64,000 nucleotides of DNA from Chloroflexota bacterium (GTDB taxonomy: Bacteria; Chloroflexota; Anaerolineae; Promineifilales; Promineifilaceae), in NCBI GenBank assembly GCA_017993775.1, contig JAGOMA010000001.1, positions 209,838 to 273,837 on the forward strand. The letters run 5' to 3'. The notes beneath the pieces are model-generated. The model was not told the origin of the DNA. It did not search any database and worked only from the letters and a program-made list of their open reading frames with translations. How positions within the stretch are numbered: the first letter of the stretch is position 1; each line of letters opens with the position of its first letter. A program made the position numbers and the translations under genes. Positions 27,528-35,442 of this stretch are shown piece by piece.

Positions 27528-28403
27528 ATGGAAGATTATTTGATTCGGGTGATTGCTAAAGAAGCGGGCGTGCGCGGCCTGGCCTGCGTGACTACGAATA
27601 TGGCCAACGAAGCGGCGCGGCGGCACGAGGCAGCGCCCACGGCGGCGGCTGCTCTGGCGCGAGGGCTGACCGGCGGCGCGCTGATGGGCGCAACGCTAAA
27701 AATTGGGCAGCGCATCGCCATCAAACTGGAAGGGGATGGGCCGCTGGAAAAATTGTTGGTGGAGTCGGATGCCTACGGCCGTATTCGCGGCTATGTCGGT
27801 AATCCACAGCTTGATCTGCCGCCGGTGAATGGAGGGCAAAATGTGAGCGGCGCCGTGGGCGATATTGGCTTTCTGACGGTGGTGCGCGATTTGAAATTGA
27901 AGGAGCCGGTGGAAAGCGTGGTTCCGCTGCAAACGGGCACGGTGGATGCCGACCTGACGTTTTTTCTCAACCAGTCGGAGCAGGTGTTGTCGGCGGTGGA
28001 GATTGGCGCGTTAATGGACGAGGCGGGGCAGTTGACGGCCGTCGCCGGCTTTTTATTCCAGGCGCTGCCTCCTTACGAAGAAAAAACCATTCAAGACATG
28101 ATTGCGCGCATGACCGATTTGCCGCCCATCGAAAAGCTTTTACAAGAAGGCGACCAGCCGGAAGACCTGCTGGCTCTGATTTTTACGGGCATGGCGTATG
28201 AGGTGTTGGAGAAACGGCCGTTACTCTACCATTGCAATTGCAGCCAGGAACGCTCGGAACAGGCGCTGATCAACCTGGGGCGTGCCGGGCTGGAAGAGCT
28301 GTTGACGACTGAAGGTGAGGCCGTGGTCAACTGCCATTTTTGTGGCAACACATATTTGTTTGCGGCCGACGACCTGGAAATGATTTTGGCGGGAATGCCG
28401 TAA
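27528..28403 (+). CDS. hslO: Redox-regulated chaperone Hsp33
   Basis: A 291-residue holdase chaperone activated by oxidation. The start ATG at 27528 is chosen over the TTG at 27522 because GGGAG lies upstream. The C-terminal zinc switch is complete: Cys236-x-Cys238 (CNC) and Cys269-x-x-Cys272 (CHFC), which hold zinc when reduced and form disulfides under oxidative or heat stress. The N-terminal substrate-binding fold includes a TGGALMGATLK segment. Monocistronic, followed by a stem-loop repeat instead of a classical terminator. Confidence 0.95.
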   Translation: MEDYLIRVIAKEAGVRGLACVTTNMANEAARRHEAAPTAAAALARGLTGGALMGATLKIGQRIAIKLEGDGPLEKLLVESDAYGRIRGYVGNPQLDLPPVNGGQNVSGAVGDIGFLTVVRDLKLKEPVESVVPLQTGTVDADLTFFLNQSEQVLSAVEIGALMDEAGQLTAVAGFLFQALPPYEEKTIQDMIARMTDLPPIEKLLQEGDQPEDLLALIFTGMAYEVLEKRPLLYHCNCSQERSEQALINLGRAGLEELLTTEGEAVVNCHFCGNTYLFAADDLEMILAGMP

Positions 28404-28450
28404 ATCTGTAAATCTGTAAATTGTACGCAGCTGTTCAGATGTCTCTGACA

Positions 28451-28510
28451 AGACCCCAAGGGTTTGATGCCCACCTAGTCCAAATTCTCAGGAGCAAACC
28501 CTTGGGGTCT
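28451..28510. repeat. AGACCCC/GGGGTCT stem-loop repeat, long-loop copy 3
   Basis: Perfect 16-bp arms AGACCCCAAGGGTTTG (28451-28466) and CAAACCCTTGGGGTCT (28495-28510) with a 28-base loop. The loop matches that of the copy at 12572 at most positions. It lies between the convergent ends of hslO and the flavin reductase gene. Confidence 0.9.
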
Positions 28511-28547
28511 GGATAGTTCCAATTTTACACAGCTTGCAGCTCGCGGT

Positions 28548-29174
28548 TCACGGCAAACGGCCGTCTGGCGGCACACGCTCCATCTCGAACAGGTCGTTGA
28601 TGTGGGCGTAGGTGTTGCCAGCGAGGCGGCCGATGGGCTGGAGCTTTTCGGGGAGGATACGGCCGTTTTCAATCACCTCATCACGCACGTGGATGGCCTG
28701 GACTTCGCCCAGGACCACGGCGCCGCCACCCGGACCTTCTTTTACCACCACAATTTGCTGCAATTTACATTCAAACGAAATCGGCGCTTCGGCCACACGC
28801 GGCACGCGGATGGTCTGGCTGGCTGCGGGCGTCACGCCCGCCCACTCGAATTCGTTGACGCCGGGCGGGAATTCGGTGGCGGTGAGGTTCATGGCCTCTT
28901 TGGTGGCCTCGTCGGTGATGTTGATGACAAATTCCGGCACCTGCCGGATGTTGTCCAGCGTGTCTTTCATCTTGCCGCGGGCCGATGACCAGCCGGGGCA
29001 GAAGAGCAGGGTCATGGGATCGGTGGAAACGGCCGTAAAATAGCTAAACGGCGCTAAATTCAGCTTCCCTTCAGCGTCCATCGTGCTCACCCAGGCAATC
29101 GGGCGAGGCACAATCGAACCGATAATGAGCTTGTAACGGTCGGGTATCGTGAGGTTGGTCGGATCGATAATCAT
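28548..29174 (-). CDS. Flavin reductase-like FMN-binding protein
   Basis: A 208-residue protein of the flavin-reductase-domain family (split-barrel FMN binding), with SIVPRPIAWVSTMD and LAPFSYFTAVSTDP as recognisable strands and the FVIN segment. Members reduce flavin or act as partners of two-component monooxygenases or dioxygenases. It is 18 bases downstream of hmgA on the same strand, so it is probably part of the aromatic-degradation unit, perhaps supporting ring oxidation or a quinone-type intermediate. The exact partner is unknown. Confidence 0.88.
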   Translation of the reverse strand: MIIDPTNLTIPDRYKLIIGSIVPRPIAWVSTMDAEGKLNLAPFSYFTAVSTDPMTLLFCPGWSSARGKMKDTLDNIRQVPEFVINITDEATKEAMNLTATEFPPGVNEFEWAGVTPAASQTIRVPRVAEAPISFECKLQQIVVVKEGPGGGAVVLGEVQAIHVRDEVIENGRILPEKLQPIGRLAGNTYAHINDLFEMERVPPDGRLP

Positions 29175-29192
29175 TTGTTATTGCGCTCTCCT

Positions 29193-30356
29193 TTAGCTTT
29201 TGGGCAGCCAACTGTAAGCATAGCCCTCATCTTCCAACTTGCAAGCGGCCGTCGTCAGGCGCAGCGGCTGGAACGTGTCCACCATCACCGCCAGTTCCTC
29301 CGTGCGCTCTTTGCCGATGGAGCCTTCGTACGTGCCGGGGTGCGGCCCGTGCGGGATGCCGTTGGGGTGAATGGTCAGCGAGGCGCGTTCGATGCCTTTG
29401 CGTGACATGAAGTCGCCTTCGACGTAATAAAGCACCTCGTCGGAATCTACGTTGGAGTGGTTGTAAGGCGCGGGAATCGCCAACGGGTGGTAATCGAACA
29501 GGCGCGGCACGAAGGAGCAAACGACAAAACCTGGCCCGTCAAACGTCTGGTGGACGGGCGGCGGCTGATGGACGCGGCCGGTAATCGGCTCGAAGTCTTC
29601 GATGTTGAAGGCGAAGGGCCACAGGTGGCCGTCCCAGCCCACCACGTCCAGCGGGTGGTGGTTGTAGATGAAGCGGGTGATGACGCCGCGCGCCTTGACG
29701 CGCACTTCGAATTCGCCGCGCTCGTCGTGGGTGACCAGCTTTTCCGGTGTGCGGATGTCGCGCTCGCAGTAAGGCGAGTTTTCCAGGAATTGGCCGTAGT
29801 TGTTGAGGTAACGCTTGGGCGGGGTGACGTGGCCGTAGGATTCCACGAACAACATGCGCTGGGCCACGCCTTCATCGGGAACCAGCCGCCACATGACGCC
29901 GGTGGGGATGACCAGGTAATCGCCGGGCCGGTAGCGCAGGTCGCCGAACTGGCTTTCCAGGCGCCCGGTCCCTTCGTGGATGAAGATGATGTCGTCGCCG
30001 TGGGCGAATTTGTACCAGTAGGGCATGGTTTCGGTGGGCCGGCCGACGTAGAGGACGACGTCGTGGTTGCCCATGAGGGGGACACGGCCGTCTACGGCAT
30101 TCCCTCCTTCAACCACTGGCGCAGCGCGCAGGTGGCGCGGCCGTAAAGGTCCGCTGTCTTCGTAATTGATGTGGGCGGGGAGGGCTTCCGGGATGCGGGC
30201 CACGGCCGTGGGCGGGTGCAGGTGGTACAAAATCGACTGTATCCCGGCAAAGCCATGAATACCCATCACTTCTTCGTGATAGAGACGGCCGTCTGGCTGC
30301 CGAAACTGCGTATGCCGCTTATGCGGCATCTCCCCCATTCGGTAATAGTAAGTCAT
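29193..30356 (-). CDS. hmgA: Homogentisate 1,2-dioxygenase
   Basis: It opens the aromatic ring of homogentisate to maleylacetoacetate in tyrosine and phenylalanine degradation. The 387 residues form a cupin-type Fe(II) enzyme. Iron-ligand and active-site histidines lie in the LYYVEGDFMSR and IHPNGIPHGPHPG regions, where the HPNGIPHGPHPG string is characteristic. The enzyme is shorter than many fungal and animal forms. It lies between the GxxExxY gene/repeat block upstream and the flavin reductase downstream. HppD, the previous pathway step, is encoded at 31211. Confidence 0.93.
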   Translation of the reverse strand: MTYYYRMGEMPHKRHTQFRQPDGRLYHEEVMGIHGFAGIQSILYHLHPPTAVARIPEALPAHINYEDSGPLRPRHLRAAPVVEGGNAVDGRVPLMGNHDVVLYVGRPTETMPYWYKFAHGDDIIFIHEGTGRLESQFGDLRYRPGDYLVIPTGVMWRLVPDEGVAQRMLFVESYGHVTPPKRYLNNYGQFLENSPYCERDIRTPEKLVTHDERGEFEVRVKARGVITRFIYNHHPLDVVGWDGHLWPFAFNIEDFEPITGRVHQPPPVHQTFDGPGFVVCSFVPRLFDYHPLAIPAPYNHSNVDSDEVLYYVEGDFMSRKGIERASLTIHPNGIPHGPHPGTYEGSIGKERTEELAVMVDTFQPLRLTTAACKLEDEGYAYSWLPKS

Positions 30357-30374
30357 ATTCGTTTCCTCCAGAAT

Positions 30375-30419
30375 GGGACGCGGAAGAACGCGGATGCAGC
30401 GGATTAGCGCGGATTTTTT
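30375..30419 (+). repeat. GGACGCGGAT-type repeat, left copy at the GxxExxY gene
   Basis: GGGACGCGGAAGAACGCGGA followed by TGCAGCGGATTAGCGCGGATTTTTT. It contains several ACGCGGAT units and includes the stop and last codons of the GxxExxY gene. A copy in the same orientation lies at 30860, and inverted copies form the block at 30992. Confidence 0.75.
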
Positions 30420-30832
30420 GTGGGCTGATTTTTGCGTTCGTTGGAAAATGCTTTGCGCCTGAACTGAGGTTCTGGACCAAAGTTTAACAGCAGACCCACT
30501 TCGATATCCGTAGCTTTAAGATAGTTTAGAAGCTGTGCTGTATGTTGTGGGTTTATTTGGTCGGCCGCTTTCAGTTCCAAAATCACACAGTTGTCTATGA
30601 CCAAATCCGCAAAATATTGTCCCATAATCAAGCCATCGTAATAAACGTCAATGGCTAACTGCTGGGTAACGTCGAAACCACGTTTGCTTAATTCATGTGC
30701 CAGGGCATTTTCGTAGATTCTCTCGAGAAAGCCGTAACCGAGCTTGTTGTAAACGTGATAAAACGCTTGCAATATCGCTCTCGTTTTGTCTTCATGTAAG
30801 AGTTTCTCTTTTTGGGGCAGGCTTTGGTTCAT
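30404..30832 (-). CDS. GxxExxY protein (PD-(D/E)XK-like)
   Basis: A 142-residue member of the GxxExxY family, named for the motif seen here as GYGFLERIYENAL. The segment DLVIDNCVILELKA has the D...E-x-K spacing of PD-(D/E)XK nuclease folds. The biochemical function of the family is not established. Its last codons and stop lie inside a GGACGCGGAT repeat, and another such repeat precedes the gene. That suggests the gene and its repeats travelled as a cassette into the gap between hppD and hmgA. Family assignment is firm; function and mobility are inference. Confidence 0.85.
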   Translation of the reverse strand: MNQSLPQKEKLLHEDKTRAILQAFYHVYNKLGYGFLERIYENALAHELSKRGFDVTQQLAIDVYYDGLIMGQYFADLVIDNCVILELKAADQINPQHTAQLLNYLKATDIEVGLLLNFGPEPQFRRKAFSNERKNQPTKNPR

Positions 30833-30859
30833 TGGAATCCTTCCTGTGTAGCCTTAATT

Positions 30860-30891
30860 GGACGCGGATAAACGCAGATACGGCGGATTTT
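30860..30891 (+). repeat. GGACGCGGAT-type repeat, right copy at the GxxExxY gene
   Basis: GGACGCGGATAAACGCAGAT followed by ACGGCGGATTTT, in the same orientation as the copy at 30375. With that copy it brackets the GxxExxY gene as imperfect direct repeats. Confidence 0.7.
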
Positions 30892-30991
30892 CGCCGATAT
30901 GTTGTCAAAAATCAATAGTCACCACGCACCATTGAAAATCGCGTCCAATTCTATTTTCCCAACGATTTATTAACGAACTATACCCTTCACA

Positions 30992-31210
30992 GAAAAATCC
31001 GCGTCCATCCGCCGCATCCGCGTTCATCCGCGTCCCATTCACCTAAAAAAGTTCTCAAACGGACCGAGCTTCACAAAAAAATCCGCGACCATCCGCCGCA
31101 TCCGCGTTCATCCGCGTCCCATTCACCTAAAAAAGTTCTCAAACGGACCGAGCTTCACAAAAAAATCCGCGTCCATCCGCCGCATCCGCGTTCATCCGCG
31201 TCCCATTCTC
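30992..31210 (-). repeat. 84-bp direct repeat built from GGACGCGGAT units
   Basis: About 2.6 tandem copies with an 84-base period. Each contains a run of ATCCGC/CATCCGC units (the inverse of GGACGCGGAT), then a unique part containing CCTAAAAAAGTTCTCAAACG and GACCGAGCTTCAC. Copies differ at single bases. The block fills the end of the gap 30833-31210 and stops at the hppD stop codon. It holds no gene that I can see. Confidence 0.9.
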
Positions 31211-32332
31211 TTATAAATTGCCTCTCAGGTCTTGTTCGCGTTCGATGGCTTCGAAGAGGGCTTTGAAGTTGCCTTTGCCAAAGCCCCGGCTGCCGTGGCG
31301 CTCGATGATTTCATAGAAGACGGTGGGGCGGTCTTCGACCGGTTTGGTGAAGATTTGCAGCAGGTAGCCTTCCTCGTCGCGGTCTACCAGCACGCCCAGG
31401 TCGGCCAGTTTGTCGATGGGTTCGTCGATGTGGCCGACGCGCTCTTCCAGGTCTTCGTAGTAGGTGTTGGGCACGCGCAGGAATTCGATGCCGTTGTCAC
31501 GCAGTTGGGTAACGGCCGTTACAATATCCCCCGTCGACAGCGCCAGATGCTGCACACCCGGCCCATAGTAATAATCCAGGTACTCCTGAATTTGCGACTT
31601 CTTCTTGCCTTCGGCCGGCTCGTTGATGGGGAACTTTACCTTGCCCGTGCCGTCTTGCATCACCTTGGACATCAGCGCTGAGTATTCGGTAGAAATGTCC
31701 TCGTCGTCGAAGTGGATGAGCTGCGAGAAACCCATTGTCGTGGCGAAAAATTTCACCCAGCGGTTCATTGCGCCCAGTTCCACATTGCCCACCATGTGGT
31801 CGATGTGGGCCAGCCCGATGCCTTTGTGGGCAAATTTGCCGCCGCCATTTTCGGCTTGGGCTGCGCCGCTGCGGGCGGCGTAACCGGGCGCAAATGGGCC
31901 GTGATAGTCGCTGCGGTCGACAAACTTGATGAGCGTGTCGCCGTAAGCGCGGATGGCGCTGCAGCGGTAGACGCCGTGTTGGTCTTCAACGGCCGTTGGC
32001 GCAATTACCCCCGTCGCGCCGCGTTTGGTCGCCTCCTGGTAAGCGCGGGCGGCGTCCGGCACACCCATGGCGATGATGCCTACGCCGTCGCCATGCAGGT
32101 GGGCGTGCCGGGCGATGGGGTGGTCGGGGCCGAGCGCGGCCGTGAGCACCAGGCGAATGGCGCCCTGCTCCAGCACGTAGGAGGCCGTTTCGCGGCTGCC
32201 CGTTTCCAGGCCGCTGTAGGCGGTGTGGGCAAAGCCGAAGCCGGTGCGATAAAAGTGCGCCGCCTGCCGGGCATTGCCCACATAAAACTCTACGTGGTCC
32301 ATTCCTTTAATCGGCATGAAATCTTCAGACAT
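31211..32332 (-). CDS. hppD: 4-hydroxyphenylpyruvate dioxygenase
   Basis: It converts 4-hydroxyphenylpyruvate to homogentisate using Fe(II) and oxygen. Starting at ATG 32332 (CAAGGAGAA ribosome site) the protein has 373 residues. Two vicinal-oxygen-chelate halves are seen (MDHVEFYVGNARQA... and IDHMVGNVEL...). The iron ligands are a His in IDHMVG, a His in VQHLALSTGD and a Glu in FYEIIERHG. The C-terminal GFGKGNFKALFEAIEREQ is the HppD hallmark. It lies downstream of the aminotransferase and Lrp-type regulator and upstream of hmgA. Together they make a tyrosine-degradation route. Confidence 0.95.
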   Translation of the reverse strand: MSEDFMPIKGMDHVEFYVGNARQAAHFYRTGFGFAHTAYSGLETGSRETASYVLEQGAIRLVLTAALGPDHPIARHAHLHGDGVGIIAMGVPDAARAYQEATKRGATGVIAPTAVEDQHGVYRCSAIRAYGDTLIKFVDRSDYHGPFAPGYAARSGAAQAENGGGKFAHKGIGLAHIDHMVGNVELGAMNRWVKFFATTMGFSQLIHFDDEDISTEYSALMSKVMQDGTGKVKFPINEPAEGKKKSQIQEYLDYYYGPGVQHLALSTGDIVTAVTQLRDNGIEFLRVPNTYYEDLEERVGHIDEPIDKLADLGVLVDRDEEGYLLQIFTKPVEDRPTVFYEIIERHGSRGFGKGNFKALFEAIEREQDLRGNL

Positions 32333-32404
32333 GACTTGTTCTCCTTGAACTATTTGGTTTTTGCGGGTTTGTTTGGTTTGATGCGGGGTGGGGTGTGGCA
32401 TTTG

Positions 32405-32448
32405 TGATGCGTGATGCGTGATAATCGGTCTTCACGCATCACGCATCA
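32405..32448. repeat. GATGCGTGATGCGTGA stem-loop repeat, best copy
   Basis: Perfect 17-bp arms TGATGCGTGATGCGTGA (32405-32421) and TCACGCATCACGCATCA (32432-32448) with a 10-base loop. The right arm supplies the stop codon of the aminotransferase gene (32446-32448). It lies between the aminotransferase and hppD, so it may be transcribed as a hairpin within the operon. Confidence 0.9.
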
Positions 32449-33651
32449 TTCTCGATTGATCACTTGAGCCAGACGGGTGATGCCTTCTTCGATGCGGTCC
32501 GGGGTGCAGTTGGAGAAGTTGAGGCGCAGGCAGTTGGGCGCGGAGTGGCCGGGGATGGTGAAGGCGGCGCCGGGGATAAAGGCGACCTGGGCTTCGGTTA
32601 CGGCCGTTTCCAACATTTCCTTCGTATCCACCCCTTCACTCAATTCCACCCACACAAACATGCCGCCCGATGGCACGGTCCAGCGAGCATCCGTGGGGAA
32701 ATGGCGGTAGAGGGCTTGCAGCATGGTGTCCCGGCGACGGCCGTATTCATCCCGCAGCATCTCCAGGTGAGCGGGTAGATGTCCGGCGTCCAGATAGGCG
32801 GCCACCGCGCGTTGTGTCAGCGCCGACGATTCCAAATCGTTGGCTTCTTTGATCACCGTCAGTTTGGCCAGCAGCGGTTCAGGGGCAATCATCCAGCCCA
32901 GGCGCAGCGCTGGGGCCAGAATTTTGGAAAACGAACCGAGATAAAAGATCCATTCATCGTCGAAGGCGCGCAACGGCCGTTCCAGGTGGCAATCGTAGTG
33001 CAGGAAGCCGTAGGGGTCGTCTTCGATGATGGGCAAGCCATAGGCGCGGGCCAGGGAAACCAGCCGCTGCCGCTTACCGGGGCTGATGCTGACGCCGAGT
33101 GGGTTGTGGGCGTCGGGGATGACGTACAAAAAGGCCGGGCGCGCGCCGTCTGCCAGGTGCTGCTCAATCGTATCCACGTCAATGCCGGTTTCCAGGTCGG
33201 TGGGCACGGGCAGAATGTGGGGGCGATAGGGGGCGACGGTTTGCTGGATGCCGGGATAGACGATTTCTTCCAGCAGCACCTCGCCGCCGGGGTTCAGGAA
33301 CAGCCGGGTGAGGATGTCCAGCCCTTGCTGTGCGCCGGTGGTCAGGAAAACCTGCTCCGGCGTGACCTTTACGCCGCGTTCGGCCATCAAACCGACAATG
33401 TGAACCTTCAGCGCTTCGAGCGGCGGGCCATATTGCAGCGCTTTTGCGTCGGCGGTCAGGACGTGCTGCAAGGCGGCGGCGTAATCGGCTGCCGGGAAGA
33501 GGGCGGGGTCGGGCAGGCCGCCGGCGAACGACAAAATGCCGGGGCGGGCGGTGATGGCGATCATCTGCCGCAGCACGGAGCGGCTCATGGTGTGGGTCCA
33601 GTGGGCCAGGACCATTTCGTGGGAGGGAGCGGGAAGAATCATTTTTGTCAA
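32446..33651 (-). CDS. PLP-dependent aminotransferase, class I/II
   Basis: A 401-residue fold-type I aminotransferase of the 2-aminoadipate/aromatic (LysN-like) branch, with no N-terminal helix-turn-helix, so not a MocR regulator. The PLP lysine is in LGSFSKILAPALRLGW. VIPDAHNPLG and IIEDDPYGFL hold the Asn and Asp/Tyr that contact the cofactor. FAGGLPD is the N-terminal signature. Next to hppD it most likely transaminates tyrosine or phenylalanine to the aryl-pyruvate substrate. Its specificity is inferred from position only. Confidence 0.92.
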   Translation of the reverse strand: MTKMILPAPSHEMVLAHWTHTMSRSVLRQMIAITARPGILSFAGGLPDPALFPAADYAAALQHVLTADAKALQYGPPLEALKVHIVGLMAERGVKVTPEQVFLTTGAQQGLDILTRLFLNPGGEVLLEEIVYPGIQQTVAPYRPHILPVPTDLETGIDVDTIEQHLADGARPAFLYVIPDAHNPLGVSISPGKRQRLVSLARAYGLPIIEDDPYGFLHYDCHLERPLRAFDDEWIFYLGSFSKILAPALRLGWMIAPEPLLAKLTVIKEANDLESSALTQRAVAAYLDAGHLPAHLEMLRDEYGRRRDTMLQALYRHFPTDARWTVPSGGMFVWVELSEGVDTKEMLETAVTEAQVAFIPGAAFTIPGHSAPNCLRLNFSNCTPDRIEEGITRLAQVINRE

Positions 33652-33656
33652 TTGCT

Positions 33657-33736
33657 ATTGGTCAATGGTTAATTGCCAATGGTTCTGTGCCGCGCTTTTG
33701 GCGTTGGCAATTGACCATTGAAAATTGACCATTGGC
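33657..33736. repeat. Imperfect inverted repeat, TGGTCAATGG/CCATTGACCA type
   Basis: TGGTCAATGGTTAATTGCCA (33659-33678) faces TTGGCAATTGACCATTGA (33704-33721), followed by a second ATTGACCATTGG. It fills the 89-base gap between the Lrp-type gene stop and the aminotransferase start, and could form a long hairpin in the transcript. I find no second copy in this window. Confidence 0.65.
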
Positions 33737-33740
33737 TATG

Positions 33741-34205
33741 TTATAGGGGCACGGCCGTTGTCGTTTTAATTTCGCTCAGGACGAGGCTGGTGTGGATTTT
33801 GTCCATGCCGGGCACAGGGGTCAGGGTTTCCAGGATGAATTGTTCCAGATGTTTGCGGTTGTGGACGATGACTTTAAGCAGGTAATCGGATTCGCCGGTG
33901 AGGTGATAGCCTTCCAACACTTCGGGCATTTCTTTGACAGCCTGGCGGAAAGCGGCTACGGCCGTTGGGTCATGACGCGCCAGGGTCACCTGCACAATGC
34001 ACATCATGTCATACCCGACGGCTTCGTGGTTGACCAGGGTGACATATTTGTCAATCACGCCCGATTCTTCCAACTTGCGGATGCGCTTTTGCAAGCCGGG
34101 CGGGGAAAGTTCCACCCGCCGCGCCAGCTCCGCGTTGCTGATGCGCGCATCCTCTTGTAAATAGGTCAGCAATACACGGTCGATTTCATCCAAGGATCCA
34201 TTCAT
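33741..34205 (-). CDS. Lrp/AsnC-family transcriptional regulator
   Basis: A 154-residue regulator started at ATG 34205 with AGGGAGAGT upstream. An N-terminal AsnC-type helix-turn-helix (about 5-60, with ISNAELARRVELSPPGLQKR) is followed by an RAM ligand-binding domain (about 68-150). It is encoded directly upstream of the aminotransferase, hppD and hmgA on the same strand. The likely role is control of that unit in response to an aromatic amino acid, which is inference from context. The AT-rich stretch 34206-34300 is the probable promoter region. Confidence 0.93.
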   Translation of the reverse strand: MNGSLDEIDRVLLTYLQEDARISNAELARRVELSPPGLQKRIRKLEESGVIDKYVTLVNHEAVGYDMMCIVQVTLARHDPTAVAAFRQAVKEMPEVLEGYHLTGESDYLLKVIVHNRKHLEQFILETLTPVPGMDKIHTSLVLSEIKTTTAVPL

Positions 34206-34305
34206 TCGTTTACTCTCCCTGAGTTGGGATAATGAACAAATTGTAATGAAATGGTAAATAAAAAGCAATGAATTTGCTGATGGGGTTAATAAATTGATTG
34301 ATTTG

Positions 34306-34344
34306 AGGCCCAAAGGGTTTTGGCCCACAAAACCCTTTGGGCCT
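34306..34344. repeat. Perfect 16-bp stem-loop, GGCCCAAAGGGTTTT type
   Basis: AGGCCCAAAGGGTTTT (34306-34321) pairs perfectly with AAAACCCTTTGGGCCT (34329-34344) around a 7-base loop. It resembles the AGACCCCAAGGGTTT family but differs in the outer bases. It follows the HD hydrolase stop by 6 bases and precedes the Lrp promoter. There is no U-run. Confidence 0.75.
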
Positions 34345-34349
34345 GGCGC

Positions 34350-35339
34350 TCAGGCCGCAGGGGGGATGACGCGCATGGGCCATTTGCCCTGTTTGCTGTG
34401 CAGATAAATGGCTCGATGGCGGGCGAAATCAGCGTCGAGGGTCGAAAGAGGAGCCAGTACGCCATCGTCCAAAACCACATCCGGATCGATGGCCCGCAAT
34501 TTGGTGCTGACGAGGAAGGTGGGGTTTTCTTCGTCCCAGGCAAAGCCGGTGGCCGGGTGGACCAGGCGCAGCGTGGTTTGTAATTGGGTGTCTGGGTGGG
34601 CGTGGAGTTTGGCCCACATGGGCTGGTCGATGCCCCAAATGTCGGTTTCGCTGATGGCTCCGATGGCCAGCCCGCGCCGGATGGCCTGGGCAGTGAGTTC
34701 GTACAGGCCAACTTCGCGGAAGTTGGCCCAACTGGCGTCGTCGGCGGCGATGAAGGTGTAGCCGAGCCATTGGGCAGCTTCCAGGGTATTGGCGGCGATA
34801 CGGCCGTTTCCCACCACCAGATGATCGAGCGCTGTTTGGATCTGCACGGCCGTGGCCAGCCCTAACCCGCGCGCATCACGCAGAAAATAATCCAGCCGGT
34901 CGGCGCACAGCCGCGGCGACGGCTGCTCCAGCAGCGGAAAATCTTCCTCGCGCAAAAAGTCTTGCCAGTCGTAGCCATATCGGGCCAGGATGCCCGGCAC
35001 ATCGGTTTGCGCCAGAAATTCTTCTTTCTTTTCGTCGTGGTAGCTCTGGCTGTCGTGGCCGTCGAAGACGTAGTCGATGACGTGACTGAAGGCGGTGTGG
35101 CTGGCGTCGTGCAGCAGCGCGGCGATTTGCTCGGCCAGCGAGCCATTCAGGCGGCGCACCAGCAGCATCGCGCCCACAGAATGATCAAAGCGCGTGACCG
35201 GCTCGGTGATGCCAATGAGGGCGCTGACGCCGTGTTGCAGCACGCCTTGCAGGCGGCGCATGGTCCCAGAAGCCAGTAAATCCAGCAAAACCGGCTCTTC
35301 AATTGTGATGAGACCGTAAATGTTGTCGTAATAATCCAT
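34350..35339 (-). CDS. HD-domain phosphohydrolase
   Basis: A 329-residue cytoplasmic HD-superfamily enzyme. The metal motif is spread as RFDHS, then LLHDASHTAFSH (His-Asp) and ADRLDYFLRD, in the style of dNTP triphosphohydrolases and related phosphodiesterases. I start it at ATG 35339 (MDYYDNIYG); the longer frame begins with TTG. The best ribosome-like AGAAGGAGA is 18 bases upstream, farther than usual. The substrate is unknown; a nucleotide phosphohydrolase is the likeliest role. Confidence 0.87.
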   Translation of the reverse strand: MDYYDNIYGLITIEEPVLLDLLASGTMRRLQGVLQHGVSALIGITEPVTRFDHSVGAMLLVRRLNGSLAEQIAALLHDASHTAFSHVIDYVFDGHDSQSYHDEKKEEFLAQTDVPGILARYGYDWQDFLREEDFPLLEQPSPRLCADRLDYFLRDARGLGLATAVQIQTALDHLVVGNGRIAANTLEAAQWLGYTFIAADDASWANFREVGLYELTAQAIRRGLAIGAISETDIWGIDQPMWAKLHAHPDTQLQTTLRLVHPATGFAWDEENPTFLVSTKLRAIDPDVVLDDGVLAPLSTLDADFARHRAIYLHSKQGKWPMRVIPPAA

Positions 35340-35442
35340 ATTTTTTCTTGTATCGTGTCTCCTTCTGGTATCATTAGGCAAGAAAGCATCCGGCCCAATC
35401 GACTATCATAACCCGTTTGCCGGGCGAGCGAAACCATCACTT

